DNA of 6,129 nt from Caulobacteraceae bacterium. Lineage in GTDB: Bacteria; Pseudomonadota; Alphaproteobacteria; Caulobacterales; Caulobacteraceae. Position numbers and translations under genes: made by a program. Under the pieces are notes generated by a model that saw only the letters and a list, made by a program, of their open reading frames with translations, was not told the origin of the DNA and made no database searches. Position 1 is the stretch's first letter. Each line of letters opens with the position of its first letter. Of this stretch, positions 1 to 6,129 are shown piece after piece. The stretch spans positions 1 to 6,129 of the forward strand of contig JANXWN010000206.1 in the NCBI GenBank assembly GCA_025351125.1, read 5' to 3'.

Positions 1-100
1 GGAATAGCGCCGGTCGTCTTACGATGTAGAGCGGCTTCGGTATCACTTCTATTCCAACGAGGGCGAAAGATAGTCTGTTAGGCTATCCTGCGAGGGTTCA

Positions 101-537
101 ATGAACACCACATACGAAACCGATGTCGTGGCGTGGGCTGAAGAACAAGCCGTTCTTCTGCGCGCCGTAAAATTTTCCCAACTCGATATTGAGCATATTG
201 CCGATGAGGTCGAAGACGTGGGCAAAAGCGAAAAATGCGCGCTCCTCAGCCGCACGGCGGTGCTGCTCGCGCACTGCTGAAATGGCAGGTGGAGCCGGGC
301 CGTCGCAGCAAAAGCTGGAACCTGACGATCAAACTCCAACGCGAAGAGGTCGAGGATCACCTCGACGAAGTGCCGAGCCTTAGGCCCAGTCTCGCCGAGC
401 CGCATTGGCGCCGGCGCGGGTGGCGCAGCGCCCTGACGCTCGCGGCGACAGAAACGGGTTTGGGTCTCGATCAATTGCCGGAAGCGTGCCAGTGGACCCA
501 GGCGCAGATTTTGGACCAGGGGTTTTTGCCGGATTGA
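101..537 (+). pseudogene. DUF29 family protein, broken by a -1 frameshift
   Basis: The two parts of this locus join into one DUF29-family protein, a family of about 145 residues with no established function. The 5' part reads from ATG 101 (MNTTYETDVVAWAEEQAVLL, then QLDIEHIADEVEDVGKSE) and stops at TGA 278-280 after 59 codons. The next frame continues the family pattern without a gap: LLKWQ, then a basic segment with SW, VPSLRPSL, and a C-terminal ETGL...LPEACQWTQAQIL ending at TGA 535-537. One C appears to be missing next to 274; restoring it gives AHLLKWQ and a 145-residue protein. A GAGGG at 92-96 lies 4 nt before the ATG. It converges on the brnA antitoxin gene. Family assignment is from recall of DUF29 sequences. 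The frame break is seen directly; whether it is a true mutation or a sequence error cannot be told here. Confidence 0.85.
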
Positions 538-597
538 GGGCACGTACAATATTGGGTCGTTTGACTTTCTTGAACGTTGGACCCCCAGAATGACCCA

Positions 598-879
598 TCA
601 CACCGATTGCTTCCCAATAAGCGCCTCTAAATCCGCGTTCAACCGCGTCTGCCATCCGACGCCCTGCGCGCGATAGTGATCCAGCACGCGCGCCGATAGG
701 CGGACGGAGACTGGCGTTTTGTTGAGCCGTTTGGCCGGACCGCGCCGACGCGTCAGAGCCTGATAGAGTTCGGCCGGCAAGGCCTCGGCGGCGGGCTTGG
801 CTGTGGTGAAATCGGCCTTTGTCCGTTCGGGATTGTCATCGAAATCGAGATGGTCCGGCGGCGTCAATCTAGAGACCAT
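598..879 (-). CDS. brnA: BrnA-type antitoxin, ribbon-helix-helix protein
   Basis: This is a 93-residue protein starting MVSRLTPPDHLDFDDNPE. In the BrnT/BrnA type II toxin-antitoxin family, BrnA binds and neutralises the BrnT ribonuclease and represses the operon through its DNA-binding domain. The C-terminal third carries the typical BrnA signature: PVSVRLSARVLDHYRAQGVG followed by WQTRLNADLEALI (about residues 57-89), which is the beta strand and two helices of the ribbon-helix-helix fold. The N-terminal half is charged and probably the flexible toxin-wrapping part. ATG 879 is preferred over longer in-frame extensions because AAGGAG lies 10 nt upstream (895-890) and because it overlaps the end of the brnT frame by 11 nt, the usual coupled arrangement. 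The frame is intact although its partner toxin is broken. It ends at TGA 598-600, 60 nt from the converging DUF29 locus. Confidence 0.88.
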   Translation of the reverse strand: MVSRLTPPDHLDFDDNPERTKADFTTAKPAAEALPAELYQALTRRRGPAKRLNKTPVSVRLSARVLDHYRAQGVGWQTRLNADLEALIGKQSV

Positions 880-1136
880 AGCGTTTAATCTCCTTGAACC
901 TGGCAGGCCGGTAACTGATGGCGCGGATGGTTGTCGGGCCGACGATCGTGAACACCAAACAACGACCCTGACCGTCCATATCGGCGAACGCGCGATAGCG
1001 GGTTTCGCCGTAGTCAAAGCGATCATCGACGGCGACGGTCGCAATGGTGAAATCGAACGCGGACGCGTCAGCCAACGACAGGCCATGTTTGACGATATTT
1101 GGCGGCGTCTTTCGTCTGGTCGAATTCGACGATCAC
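869..1136 (-). pseudogene. brnT: BrnT-type ribonuclease toxin, broken by a +1 frameshift
   Basis: The gene is the toxin half of a brnTA pair; BrnT toxins are small RelE-fold ribonucleases that block translation. Reading from GTG 1136 gives VIVEFDQTKDAA, the family's N-terminal strand, but this frame ends at TGA 1070-1068 after 22 codons. The frame one base away continues as NIVKHGLSLADASAFDF, RYRAFADMDGQGRCLVFT, then RAISYRPARFKEIKRYGL, ending at TAG 871-869. Removing one A from the AAA at 1100-1098 fuses both parts into an 88-residue protein of normal family length (AANIVKHGL). The 3' frame has no ATG or GTG of its own upstream of the break, only TTG 1075, which would omit the N-terminal strand and the KHG segment. 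Product recognition is firm; loss of toxin activity is inferred. Confidence 0.85.
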
Positions 1137-1140
1137 ACCT

Positions 1141-1160
1141 AATTTGTATATACAATTTGT
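1141..1160 (-). promoter_or_regulatory. Probable brnTA promoter/operator (AT-rich palindrome)
   Basis: A perfect 12-bp palindrome, TTGTATATACAA, lies at 1144-1155, five bases upstream of the brnT GTG region and inside an otherwise GC-rich stretch. On the - strand the heptamer ACAAATT also occurs twice in direct orientation (1160-1154 and 1147-1141), 13 bp apart. TATACA (1150-1145) or TGTATA (1154-1149) could serve as -10 boxes, with TTGCGC further upstream as a weak -35. Antitoxins of this class repress their own promoter by binding palindromes, so this is the natural site for BrnA. The palindrome is seen directly; its role is inferred. Confidence 0.55.
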
Positions 1161-1272
1161 GCATCGCGCAAGCGGAATCGCGGGCGCTGGAACACCCCGG
1201 TGGCCTCATTCGCCGCTCGTCTGTATAGGATTGATCCCTGAAATCCCCATCGTTGCCGGCCACTTTTCACCC

Positions 1273-2661
1273 ATGACCCTCCGCCTCTACGACACCCTCA
1301 CCCGCGCCAAGCGAGACTTCGTTCCGGTCGATCCGGCGCGGGTGACGATGTATGTGTGCGGGCCGACGGTTTATAATTACGCCCATATCGGCAACGCGCG
1401 GCCGGTGGTGGTGTTCGACGTGGTGTTTCGGCTGTTGCGCAGGCTCTATGGCGCCGATCACGTGCTCTACGCCGCCAACGTCACCGACGTCGATGACAAG
1501 ATCAATTTGAAGGCGGCGCAAGAGGGCGTGGCAATCGGCGTGATCACCGAGCGGTATCTAGCCGCCTACCATGCCGACATGGCGGCGCTCGGCGCCTTGC
1601 CGGTGACGTTCGAGCCGCGCGCGACCCAGACCATGGACGCCATCATCGCCATGATCGAACGGCTGATCGCGGCCGGCGCCGCCTATGCCGCCGAGGGCCA
1701 CGTGCTGTTCGATACGCAAAGCTATGCCGACTACGGCAAGCTGTCGGGCCGCTCGCTGGACGACATGATCGCCGGGGCGCGGGTCGAGGTGGCGCCCTAC
1801 AAGCGGCACCCCGCCGATTTTGTGTTGTGGAAGCCGTCGAAGGAAAACGAACCGGTGTGGGAGAGCCCGTTCGGGCCCGGCCGTCCCGGCTGGCACATCG
1901 AATGTTCGGCCATGATCGAGCAGACTCTGGGTCTGCCGATCGACATCCACGGCGGCGGCAACGACCTGATCTTCCCGCACCATGAAAACGAAATGGCGCA
2001 GGGCGTGTGCGCCGACGGCCACACCGCAACTTATGCCAACTATTGGCTGCACAACGGCTTTTTGAACCTGGGCACGCAGAAAATGTCCAAGAGCCTGGGC
2101 AATGTGCAACTGGTCCACGATCTCGTGCGTTCCGCCCGGCCAGAGGCCTTGCGCTGGGCTCTGCTGTCGAGCCACTATCGCCAACCGCTGGCCTGGACCA
2201 ACGACGTGATCGCCCAGGCCAAGGGCGCACTCGACACGCTCTACGGCGCTCTGCTACGGGCGACTGACGTTGAAGCCACCGATTGTGAACCTTCCGAAGC
2301 CTTTCTTGACGCGGTGATGGACGATCTCAATACCCCCAAGGCCAACGCCGAGCTGTTCGCTCTCGCTAAACTTCTGGAAACGGGCGCGGCCCATGACCGG
2401 GCCGCGGCCAAGGGTCAATTGCTGGCGGGGGGCGCGCTCGTGGGCCTGTTGCAAGGCAGCCCGAAGGCTTGGTTTCAGGGCGCGGCCGACGGTGACCTGA
2501 CCGAAAAGGTCGAAGCGCTCATCGCCGATCGGATCGCGGCGCGGGCGGCGAAAGATTGGGCGCGGGCTGATGCGATCCGTGGCGAACTCACGGCGCTGAA
2601 CGTCGAGGTGATGGATAGCGCCTCGGGCGCGACGTGGAAGTTGAGGGAGACGGCGGTTTGA
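1273..2661 (+). CDS. cysS: Cysteinyl-tRNA synthetase
   Basis: This cytoplasmic class I synthetase charges tRNA-Cys with cysteine using ATP. The 462-residue product has the normal bacterial length. Visible motifs: CGPTVYNYAHIGNAR at residues 29-43 (the HIGH-type ATP motif, here HIGN as usual for CysS), GWHIECSAM around 206-214, FPHHENE at 234-240 and KMSKS at 270-274. The expected zinc ligands are present as C29, C211, H236 and E240. The C-terminal part holds the DALR-type helical region (MDDLNTPKA near 349-357) and the tRNA-binding end (KDWARADAIRGEL). ATG 1273 is chosen because MTLRLYDTLTR matches the family start. The frame is open further upstream, but that sequence is not protein-like for this family. 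No clear Shine-Dalgarno precedes the ATG. It heads the five-gene array, and its stop overlaps the next start. Confidence 0.97.
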   Translation: MTLRLYDTLTRAKRDFVPVDPARVTMYVCGPTVYNYAHIGNARPVVVFDVVFRLLRRLYGADHVLYAANVTDVDDKINLKAAQEGVAIGVITERYLAAYHADMAALGALPVTFEPRATQTMDAIIAMIERLIAAGAAYAAEGHVLFDTQSYADYGKLSGRSLDDMIAGARVEVAPYKRHPADFVLWKPSKENEPVWESPFGPGRPGWHIECSAMIEQTLGLPIDIHGGGNDLIFPHHENEMAQGVCADGHTATYANYWLHNGFLNLGTQKMSKSLGNVQLVHDLVRSARPEALRWALLSSHYRQPLAWTNDVIAQAKGALDTLYGALLRATDVEATDCEPSEAFLDAVMDDLNTPKANAELFALAKLLETGAAHDRAAAKGQLLAGGALVGLLQGSPKAWFQGAADGDLTEKVEALIADRIAARAAKDWARADAIRGELTALNVEVMDSASGATWKLRETAV

Positions 2662-3107
2662 GGCTGAAAATAGAGCATAGATTGGGCATCCAGGCTTCGC
2701 CCGCGGCGATCTGGGCGGTGATCTTTGACGTCTCCGCCTGGTCGCAATGGAATCCACTCTATCCTCAGGCGAGCGGCGAGGTACGAATCGGCTCCCGGTT
2801 GAACCTCAAACTCGCGTTGGCCGGGCGCGACCCTCGAATCATTACCCCGACAATCAGCGATTGGGTGCCCAACGAGCAAATCCACTGGCGATTGTCGGTG
2901 TTGGGCGGTCTCGTGAAATCCACGCGCTATCTGGAGATCGAGCAGCTGAACGACAATGCCTGCGTGTTCTCCAATGGCGAACTGTTCGAAGGCCCTTTAG
3001 GCCCGACGATCGCCAAACGCCTGCGCCCCGCCATCCGCGCCGGTTTTGCCGCGATGGGCGAAGCGGTCAAGGCGAGGGTGGAAGCGATAGGGCGGACGCC
3101 TATTTAA
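2658..3107 (+). CDS. SRPBCC-fold (START/polyketide cyclase-like) protein
   Basis: The 149-residue protein has the pattern of the SRPBCC superfamily, a helix-grip fold with a hydrophobic pocket. These proteins bind lipids or other hydrophobic ligands, or act as cyclases or cofactors; the ligand here is unknown. Visible: an N-terminal strand LRLKIEHRLGIQ, the helix ASPAAIWAVIFDVSAWSQWNPLYP (residues 13-36, typical of the family), central strands with G-S-RLNLKLA, PNEQIHWRLSVLGGL and TRYLEIEQL, FSNGELFEGPLG (104-115), and a long C-terminal helix from about residue 116. There is no signal peptide, so it is probably cytoplasmic. The start is taken as TTG 2658 because GAGGGAG (2643-2649) lies 8 nt upstream and the codon overlaps the cysS stop as TTGA. 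GTG 2634 is the alternative. The physiological role is not predictable from sequence. Confidence 0.82.
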   Translation: MRLKIEHRLGIQASPAAIWAVIFDVSAWSQWNPLYPQASGEVRIGSRLNLKLALAGRDPRIITPTISDWVPNEQIHWRLSVLGGLVKSTRYLEIEQLNDNACVFSNGELFEGPLGPTIAKRLRPAIRAGFAAMGEAVKARVEAIGRTPI

Positions 3108-3112
3108 GTCCC

Positions 3113-3568
3113 ATGATCGACGACCTTTATTCCGGCAAAATCCTGTCCCTGGCGGCGAACATGCCGCGCGCCGGGCGCTTGGCCGCGCCCGACGGATCGG
3201 CGGAAAAAATAGCCAAGTTGTGCGGCAGCCGCATCGTGGTGGATGTCGCGCTGAAAGGCGGACGGATTAGCGACTTCGCACAGGAGGTGAAGGCCTGCGC
3301 GCTGGGCCAAGCCGCCGCCGCGGTTTTGGGCGCTCATGTCATCGGGGCCACGCCGCGAGAAATCGAAATGGCCCGTGATCAATTTCGTGCTATGCTTAAA
3401 GCGGGCGGCCCCTCGCCCACGGGACGTTTCGCGGATCTATCCATGCTGGAGCCGGTGAAGAACTATCCGCCACGCCATGCCTCGAGCCTCCTGGCTTTCG
3501 AAGCGGCGCTAGAGGCATGCCAAATGGCCGAGGCTAACACGCGAACTAGCCCCGCCGACGTGGTTTGA
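3113..3568 (+). CDS. NifU/IscU-like iron-sulfur cluster scaffold protein
   Basis: This 151-residue protein resembles the N-terminal (IscU-like) domain of NifU, which assembles Fe-S clusters and passes them to apoproteins. It starts [18 protein letters not shown], followed by [16 protein letters not shown] with C37 and [20 protein letters not shown] with C62, the first two cluster-ligand positions. [23 protein letters not shown] stretch follows. At the third ligand position IscU has a Cys, but here R121-H122-A123 occurs, as I recall for the alphaproteobacterial form next to yidD. The only other cysteine is C136, near the C-terminus. The ATG lies 5 nt after the stop of the SRPBCC gene, and no strong ribosome site is visible, so translation may be coupled. 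Family membership is firm. True scaffold activity is less certain because of the missing ligand. Confidence 0.88.
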   Translation: MIDDLYSGKILSLAANMPRAGRLAAPDGSAEKIAKLCGSRIVVDVALKGGRISDFAQEVKACALGQAAAAVLGAHVIGATPREIEMARDQFRAMLKAGGPSPTGRFADLSMLEPVKNYPPRHASSLLAFEAALEACQMAEANTRTSPADVV

Positions 3569-3587
3569 GCGGCAAAGTCGCGCGCCA

Positions 3588-3839
3588 TTGTCGGCCTACG
3601 AACGCGTCATCCAGATAAGCCATCGCGCCTATAAGGTGACGCTATCGCCCTGGATCGGGCGCCAATGTCGCTTTACGCCGACCTGTTCGGACTATGCGGC
3701 GCAGGCCTTGATCGCCCACGGACCCCTGCGGGGCGGATATTTGGCCGCGCGGCGTCTGTGTTCTTGCCATCCCTGGGGTGGGTCGGGTTACGACCCGGTT
3801 CCCGACGTCCCGAGCAAACTGGGACAGAAGAGTGAATGA
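3588..3839 (+). CDS. yidD: Membrane protein insertion efficiency factor YidD
   Basis: The 83-residue YidD (UPF0161/DUF37) is a small, membrane-associated protein that helps the YidC insertase place proteins into the inner membrane. The whole family signature is visible: [18 protein letters not shown] (residues 20-37, with C27 and C33), an [14 protein letters not shown] helix (44-57), and [15 protein letters not shown] (58-72). The N-terminal amphipathic segment [17 protein letters not shown] is the usual membrane-binding helix. No ATG or GTG is available in frame between the upstream stop region and the signature, so TTG 3588 is the likely start, 19 nt after the scaffold gene and without a clear Shine-Dalgarno. 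Its stop overlaps the thrS start by 4 nt (ATGA). YidD is often next to yidC and rnpA in other bacteria; here it is in the synthetase array. Confidence 0.93.
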   Translation: MSAYERVIQISHRAYKVTLSPWIGRQCRFTPTCSDYAAQALIAHGPLRGGYLAARRLCSCHPWGGSGYDPVPDVPSKLGQKSE

Positions 3840-5758
3840 TGATCGATCTGAAATTCCCCGACGGCCAGGTTCGTCGGTTCGAGGCAGGCGTCACGGGCCG
3901 CGACGTCGCCGCTTCGATCTCCAAATCGTTGGAAAAGAAGGCATTGCTAATCAAACTGGATGGCGCGTTGCTCGATCTGGCGCGCCCGTTGGACCGTGGC
4001 GGAACGATCGAGATCGTGACCCGCGAAAGTCCGCAAGCCCTCGATACCATCCGCCACGATGCAGCGCACGTCTTGGCCCAAGCGGTTCAGGAATTGTTTC
4101 CCGGCACTCAGGTCACCATCGGCCCCAACGTCGAGGACGGGTTCTTCTACGATTTCGCCCGCGACGAGCCGTTCTCGCTTGACGATCTGGCCACCATCGA
4201 AATGCGCATGCGCAAGATCGTCGACCGCGATGAGCCGATCACGCGCGAGGTGTGGGACCGCGCGGACGCTATCGCCCATTTCGACGGCATCGGCGAAAAA
4301 TATAAGGCGCAGATCATCCGCGACATCCCCGACGATCAAGCGATCACTGTCTATCGCCAAGGAAATTGGAAAGACCTGTGCCGCGGTCCGCATCTGCCGT
4401 CGACGCGCCATGTAGGCAAGGCGTTCAAACTGACCAAGCTGGCCGGCGCCTATTGGCGAGGCGATCAGAACAACGCGCAGTTGCAGCGGATTTATGGCAC
4501 GGCGTGGGCGTCCGACGCCGACCTCGCCGCCTATCTGACGCGCGTCGAAGAAGCCGAAAAACGCGATCACCGCAAGATTGGCGCGGCCATGGATCTGTTT
4601 CACTTCCAAGAAGAAGGTCAGGGCATGATCTTCTGGCATCCCAACGGTTGGACGCTATACCGCACGCTGCAGAACTATGTCCGTCGGCGGATAGAGGCGG
4701 AGGGTTATGTCGAGGTGAAGACGCCGCAAATCCTCAACCGCGCCCTATGGGAGAGGTCGGGCCACTGGGATAAGTTCGATCACGGCATGTTCGTCACTCA
4801 AACTAAAGACGGGGATCTGCTGGCGATCAAACCGATGAACTGTCCCGGGCACGTGCAGATTTTTAATCACGGGCAGCGGTCGTATCGCGAACTGCCAATC
4901 CGCATGTCGGAGTTCGACGGCCTGCACCGTAATGAAACGTCCGGCTCGCTTCACGGTATTATGCGGGTACGCGGACTATCGCAGGACGATGCGCATATCT
5001 TTTGCACCGAAGCGCAGATCGAGTCTGAATCCAAGGCCTTCGTCGACCTGTTGCGCCTGATCTACGCTGACCTTGAGGTGGAGCTGCATTCCGTAAAACT
5101 AGCCCTGCGGCCCGACCAACGGTTCGGGACGGACGAGCAGTGGACTGTCGCAGAGGATACGCTGGAGCGGGCGGCTAACGCCGCCGGCGTGGCGGTCGAA
5201 CGCATCGCCGACGAAGGAGCTTTTTATGGTCCCAAGCTCGAATTTCACCTGCGCGACGCCATAGGTCGCACTTGGCAATGCGGCACCTTACAACTTGATT
5301 ATGTTTTGCCCGAGCGGCTTGACGCCTCTTACATCGGCGAAGACGGCGCCAAGCATCGCCCGGTGATGTTGCACCGCGCCATCTTGGGCTCGCTGGAACG
5401 TTTTACCGGGGTGCTGATCGAGCACTATGCGGGCGCTTTTCCTTTGTGGCTCGCGCCGGTTCAAGTGGTGGTGGCGACGATTACCTCGGACGCCGACGAC
5501 TATGCGGCAACGACCGCGGCGGCGCTGCGCAAGGCCGGTCTGCGGGTTGAAGTCGATCTGCGCAACGAAAAGGTGGGTTATAAGGTGCGCGAACACTCCC
5601 TCGCCAAGGTCCCGGTGATGGCCGTCGTCGGGCGGCGCGAAGCCGAGGAAGGCAAGGTCGCCCTGCGGCGGCTGGGATCGAATGGGCAACAGGTGTTGAC
5701 CCTCGAGGAAACCCTAGTGCAATTGGTCGCCGAGGCGGCGCCGCCTGATTTGAGGTAG
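3836..5758 (+). CDS. thrS: Threonyl-tRNA synthetase
   Basis: This cytoplasmic class II synthetase charges tRNA-Thr and edits misacylated Ser. The 640 residues match the full-length bacterial enzyme. Domain order: TGS domain (about 1-62); editing domain with [10 protein letters not shown] (H74, H78) and the LCRGPH segment (C182, H186); class II catalytic core from about 243 with MNCPGH (C336), motif 2 [19 protein letters not shown] (365-383), DDAHIFC (H387), and motif 3 [11 protein letters not shown] (513-523); then the anticodon-binding domain from about 535, with [19 protein letters not shown]. The zinc ligands C336, H387 and H513 and the editing residues are all present, so the enzyme should be fully active. 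ATG 3836 overlaps the yidD stop. ATG 3839 is equally possible and lies 6 nt after GAAGAG (3827-3832), a better spacing. It ends in TAG. Confidence 0.97.
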   Translation: MMIDLKFPDGQVRRFEAGVTGRDVAASISKSLEKKALLIKLDGALLDLARPLDRGGTIEIVTRESPQALDTIRHDAAHVLAQAVQELFPGTQVTIGPNVEDGFFYDFARDEPFSLDDLATIEMRMRKIVDRDEPITREVWDRADAIAHFDGIGEKYKAQIIRDIPDDQAITVYRQGNWKDLCRGPHLPSTRHVGKAFKLTKLAGAYWRGDQNNAQLQRIYGTAWASDADLAAYLTRVEEAEKRDHRKIGAAMDLFHFQEEGQGMIFWHPNGWTLYRTLQNYVRRRIEAEGYVEVKTPQILNRALWERSGHWDKFDHGMFVTQTKDGDLLAIKPMNCPGHVQIFNHGQRSYRELPIRMSEFDGLHRNETSGSLHGIMRVRGLSQDDAHIFCTEAQIESESKAFVDLLRLIYADLEVELHSVKLALRPDQRFGTDEQWTVAEDTLERAANAAGVAVERIADEGAFYGPKLEFHLRDAIGRTWQCGTLQLDYVLPERLDASYIGEDGAKHRPVMLHRAILGSLERFTGVLIEHYAGAFPLWLAPVQVVVATITSDADDYAATTAAALRKAGLRVEVDLRNEKVGYKVREHSLAKVPVMAVVGRREAEEGKVALRRLGSNGQQVLTLEETLVQLVAEAAPPDLR

Positions 5759-5777
5759 CAAATCGATTGCTCGTTAC

Positions 5778-5807
5778 TTGAATCTCAATCATTTTTTATA
5801 GTATATT
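5778..5807 (+). promoter_or_regulatory. Plausible sigma70-type promoter for the downstream membrane protein gene
   Basis: TTGAAT (5778-5783) and TATATT (5802-5807) are separated by 18 bp in the most AT-rich stretch of the window. TAGTAT (5799-5804) is an alternative -10 with a 15-bp spacer. The position, about 45 nt before the next ATG and just after thrS, suggests that the following gene has its own promoter. No experimental support; judged by motif only. Confidence 0.45.
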
Positions 5808-5851
5808 TCTCTGACAAACGTCGGGTGGGGCTTTGGCAAGAGGGTTGTGCC

Positions 5852-6091
5852 ATGAAACGGGTCGTCATTACGGGTCTTATCGCCTTCGGGGTGGTGGCGG
5901 TACTCGCTTTTATCTTCAGTTTTGTCCCCGATTTCGGTCCACTGGGTGTGATCATGCCGGCGGTGATCGGCATTCTCGTCGCATTCATGTGGCTCAGCCT
6001 CTCGGGCAACAAAAGGGTCATTAAGGTCGGGGCGGATGAACGAGCGCAGGCCCTGTCGGCCTTGCCCCCCGACGGCAAGGCGGCGATTTAG
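5852..6091 (+). CDS. Small two-helix inner-membrane protein, probably a truncated N-terminal part
   Basis: I do not assign a function. The frame encodes 79 residues beginning MKRVVITGLIAFGVV, with two hydrophobic segments at about residues 5-25 and 31-50 separated by a short VPDFGP turn, then a polar tail SGNKRVIKVGADERAQALSA and PPDGKAAI. It is probably an inner-membrane protein with a cytoplasmic tail. ATG 5852 is chosen over the upstream GTG 5825 because AAGAGGG (5838-5844) lies 7 nt before it. The TAG at 6089-6091 ends the frame, but the codons after it continue in the same frame with protein-like sequence. The intact protein is therefore probably longer and this is its N-terminal part. 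It could also be a complete small protein. Confidence 0.6.
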   Translation: MKRVVITGLIAFGVVAVLAFIFSFVPDFGPLGVIMPAVIGILVAFMWLSLSGNKRVIKVGADERAQALSALPPDGKAAI

Positions 6092-6129
6092 ATCTACCGT
6101 GAGGGCTTCGTCGGCAAGGCGGTGGGCCT
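6089..6129 (+). pseudogene. In-frame continuation after a TAG, running off the window edge
   Basis: Directly after TAG 6089 the frame of the preceding gene reads IYREGFVGKAVG up to the end of the window. With the TAG read as Tyr this becomes AAIYIYREGFVGKAVG, which resembles the start of small periplasmic or membrane-linked domains of the DUF2846 type (Y-Y-R followed by F-G-K and a conserved Gly). I infer that this is the body of the same gene cut by a nonsense change from TAC or TAT. The short visible length limits certainty. Confidence 0.5.

Noticed and set aside
1..55. 7-bp inverted repeat GGAATAG / CTATTCC (1-7 and 49-55) enclosing a small hairpin, slightly tRNA-like
   Set aside because: The span is too short for a tRNA, and no T-loop or anticodon arm can be drawn. 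A 7-bp match over this distance can arise by chance.
69..87. Hairpin GATAGTC-TGTTA-GGCTATC just upstream of the DUF29 start
   Set aside because: A seven-pair stem with one G-T pair, but no T run follows and no upstream gene is seen to terminate. It could be an operator or chance; nothing supports a role.
538..597. Possible bidirectional terminator between the converging DUF29 locus and brnA (GGGTC ... GACCC)
   Set aside because: The stem is only 5 bp with a loop of about 20 nt and no T run on either strand.
1099..1272. N-terminal extension of cysS
   Set aside because: The frame is open back to 1099, but this part overlaps brnT and its promoter, and CysS proteins start at the MTLRLYD position.
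1558..2230. Long open frames on the - strand opposite cysS (about 200 codons)
   Set aside because: They lie fully inside cysS, are rich in Arg, Pro, His and Gly as expected for mirror frames of GC-rich genes, and match no family I know.
3947..4639. 230-codon open frame on the - strand opposite thrS
   Set aside because: A shadow of the thrS coding frame; no ribosome site and no recognisable domain.
5765..5797. GATTG ... CAATC stem followed by six Ts, as a thrS terminator
   Set aside because: The stem is five pairs, AT-rich, with a 16-nt loop; too weak. The T run is better explained as part of the promoter-like AT-rich stretch.
6089..6091. TAG as a pyrrolysine or other recoded codon
   Set aside because: TAG ends thrS and the brnT frame at normal positions, no recoding element is visible, and the family context suggests a Tyr codon at this site.
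1..6129. CRISPR arrays, insertion sequences, tRNA or rRNA genes, phage genes
   Set aside because: No regularly spaced repeats, transposase-like frames, terminal inverted repeats or RNA gene signatures were seen on either strand.

Overview
The window looks like a piece of an alphaproteobacterial chromosome. It is GC-rich (clearly above 50% by eye, not computed). The protein sequences of CysS, ThrS, YidD and the NifU-like scaffold are of alphaproteobacterial type, and the scaffold-yidD-thrS order fits that class. I cannot fix the order or genus; Sphingomonadales, Caulobacterales and related groups are all possible.

Layout. Positions 1-100 hold no recognisable gene. Positions 101-1136 are accessory: a DUF29-family gene broken by a one-base deletion (+ strand), then, on the - strand, a type II toxin-antitoxin pair of the BrnT/BrnA type. 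The toxin reading frame is broken by a one-base insertion, while the antitoxin frame is intact. Positions 1137-1272 are a divergent intergenic region with an AT-rich 12-bp palindrome just upstream of brnT, probably the brnTA promoter/operator. Positions 1273-5758 are a compact + strand array of five intact genes: cysS (cysteinyl-tRNA synthetase), a small SRPBCC-fold protein, a NifU/IscU-like Fe-S scaffold, yidD (membrane protein insertion factor) and thrS (threonyl-tRNA synthetase). Gaps are 19 nt or less and two junctions overlap by 4 nt, so they are probably cotranscribed. After a short AT-rich gap with a plausible promoter, a small gene with two membrane segments starts at 5852. It meets an in-frame TAG at 6089, but the same frame continues with protein-like sequence to the window edge.

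How the genes work together. The core array mixes translation (two aminoacyl-tRNA synthetases), Fe-S cluster handling and membrane protein insertion. This is ordinary housekeeping with no obvious single pathway. I see no new defence or mobile system. The most notable pattern is that all three non-housekeeping loci carry a frame-breaking lesion (-1, +1 and nonsense) while all five core genes and brnA are intact. This suggests either real decay of dispensable genes or uncorrected sequence errors that happen to fall there.
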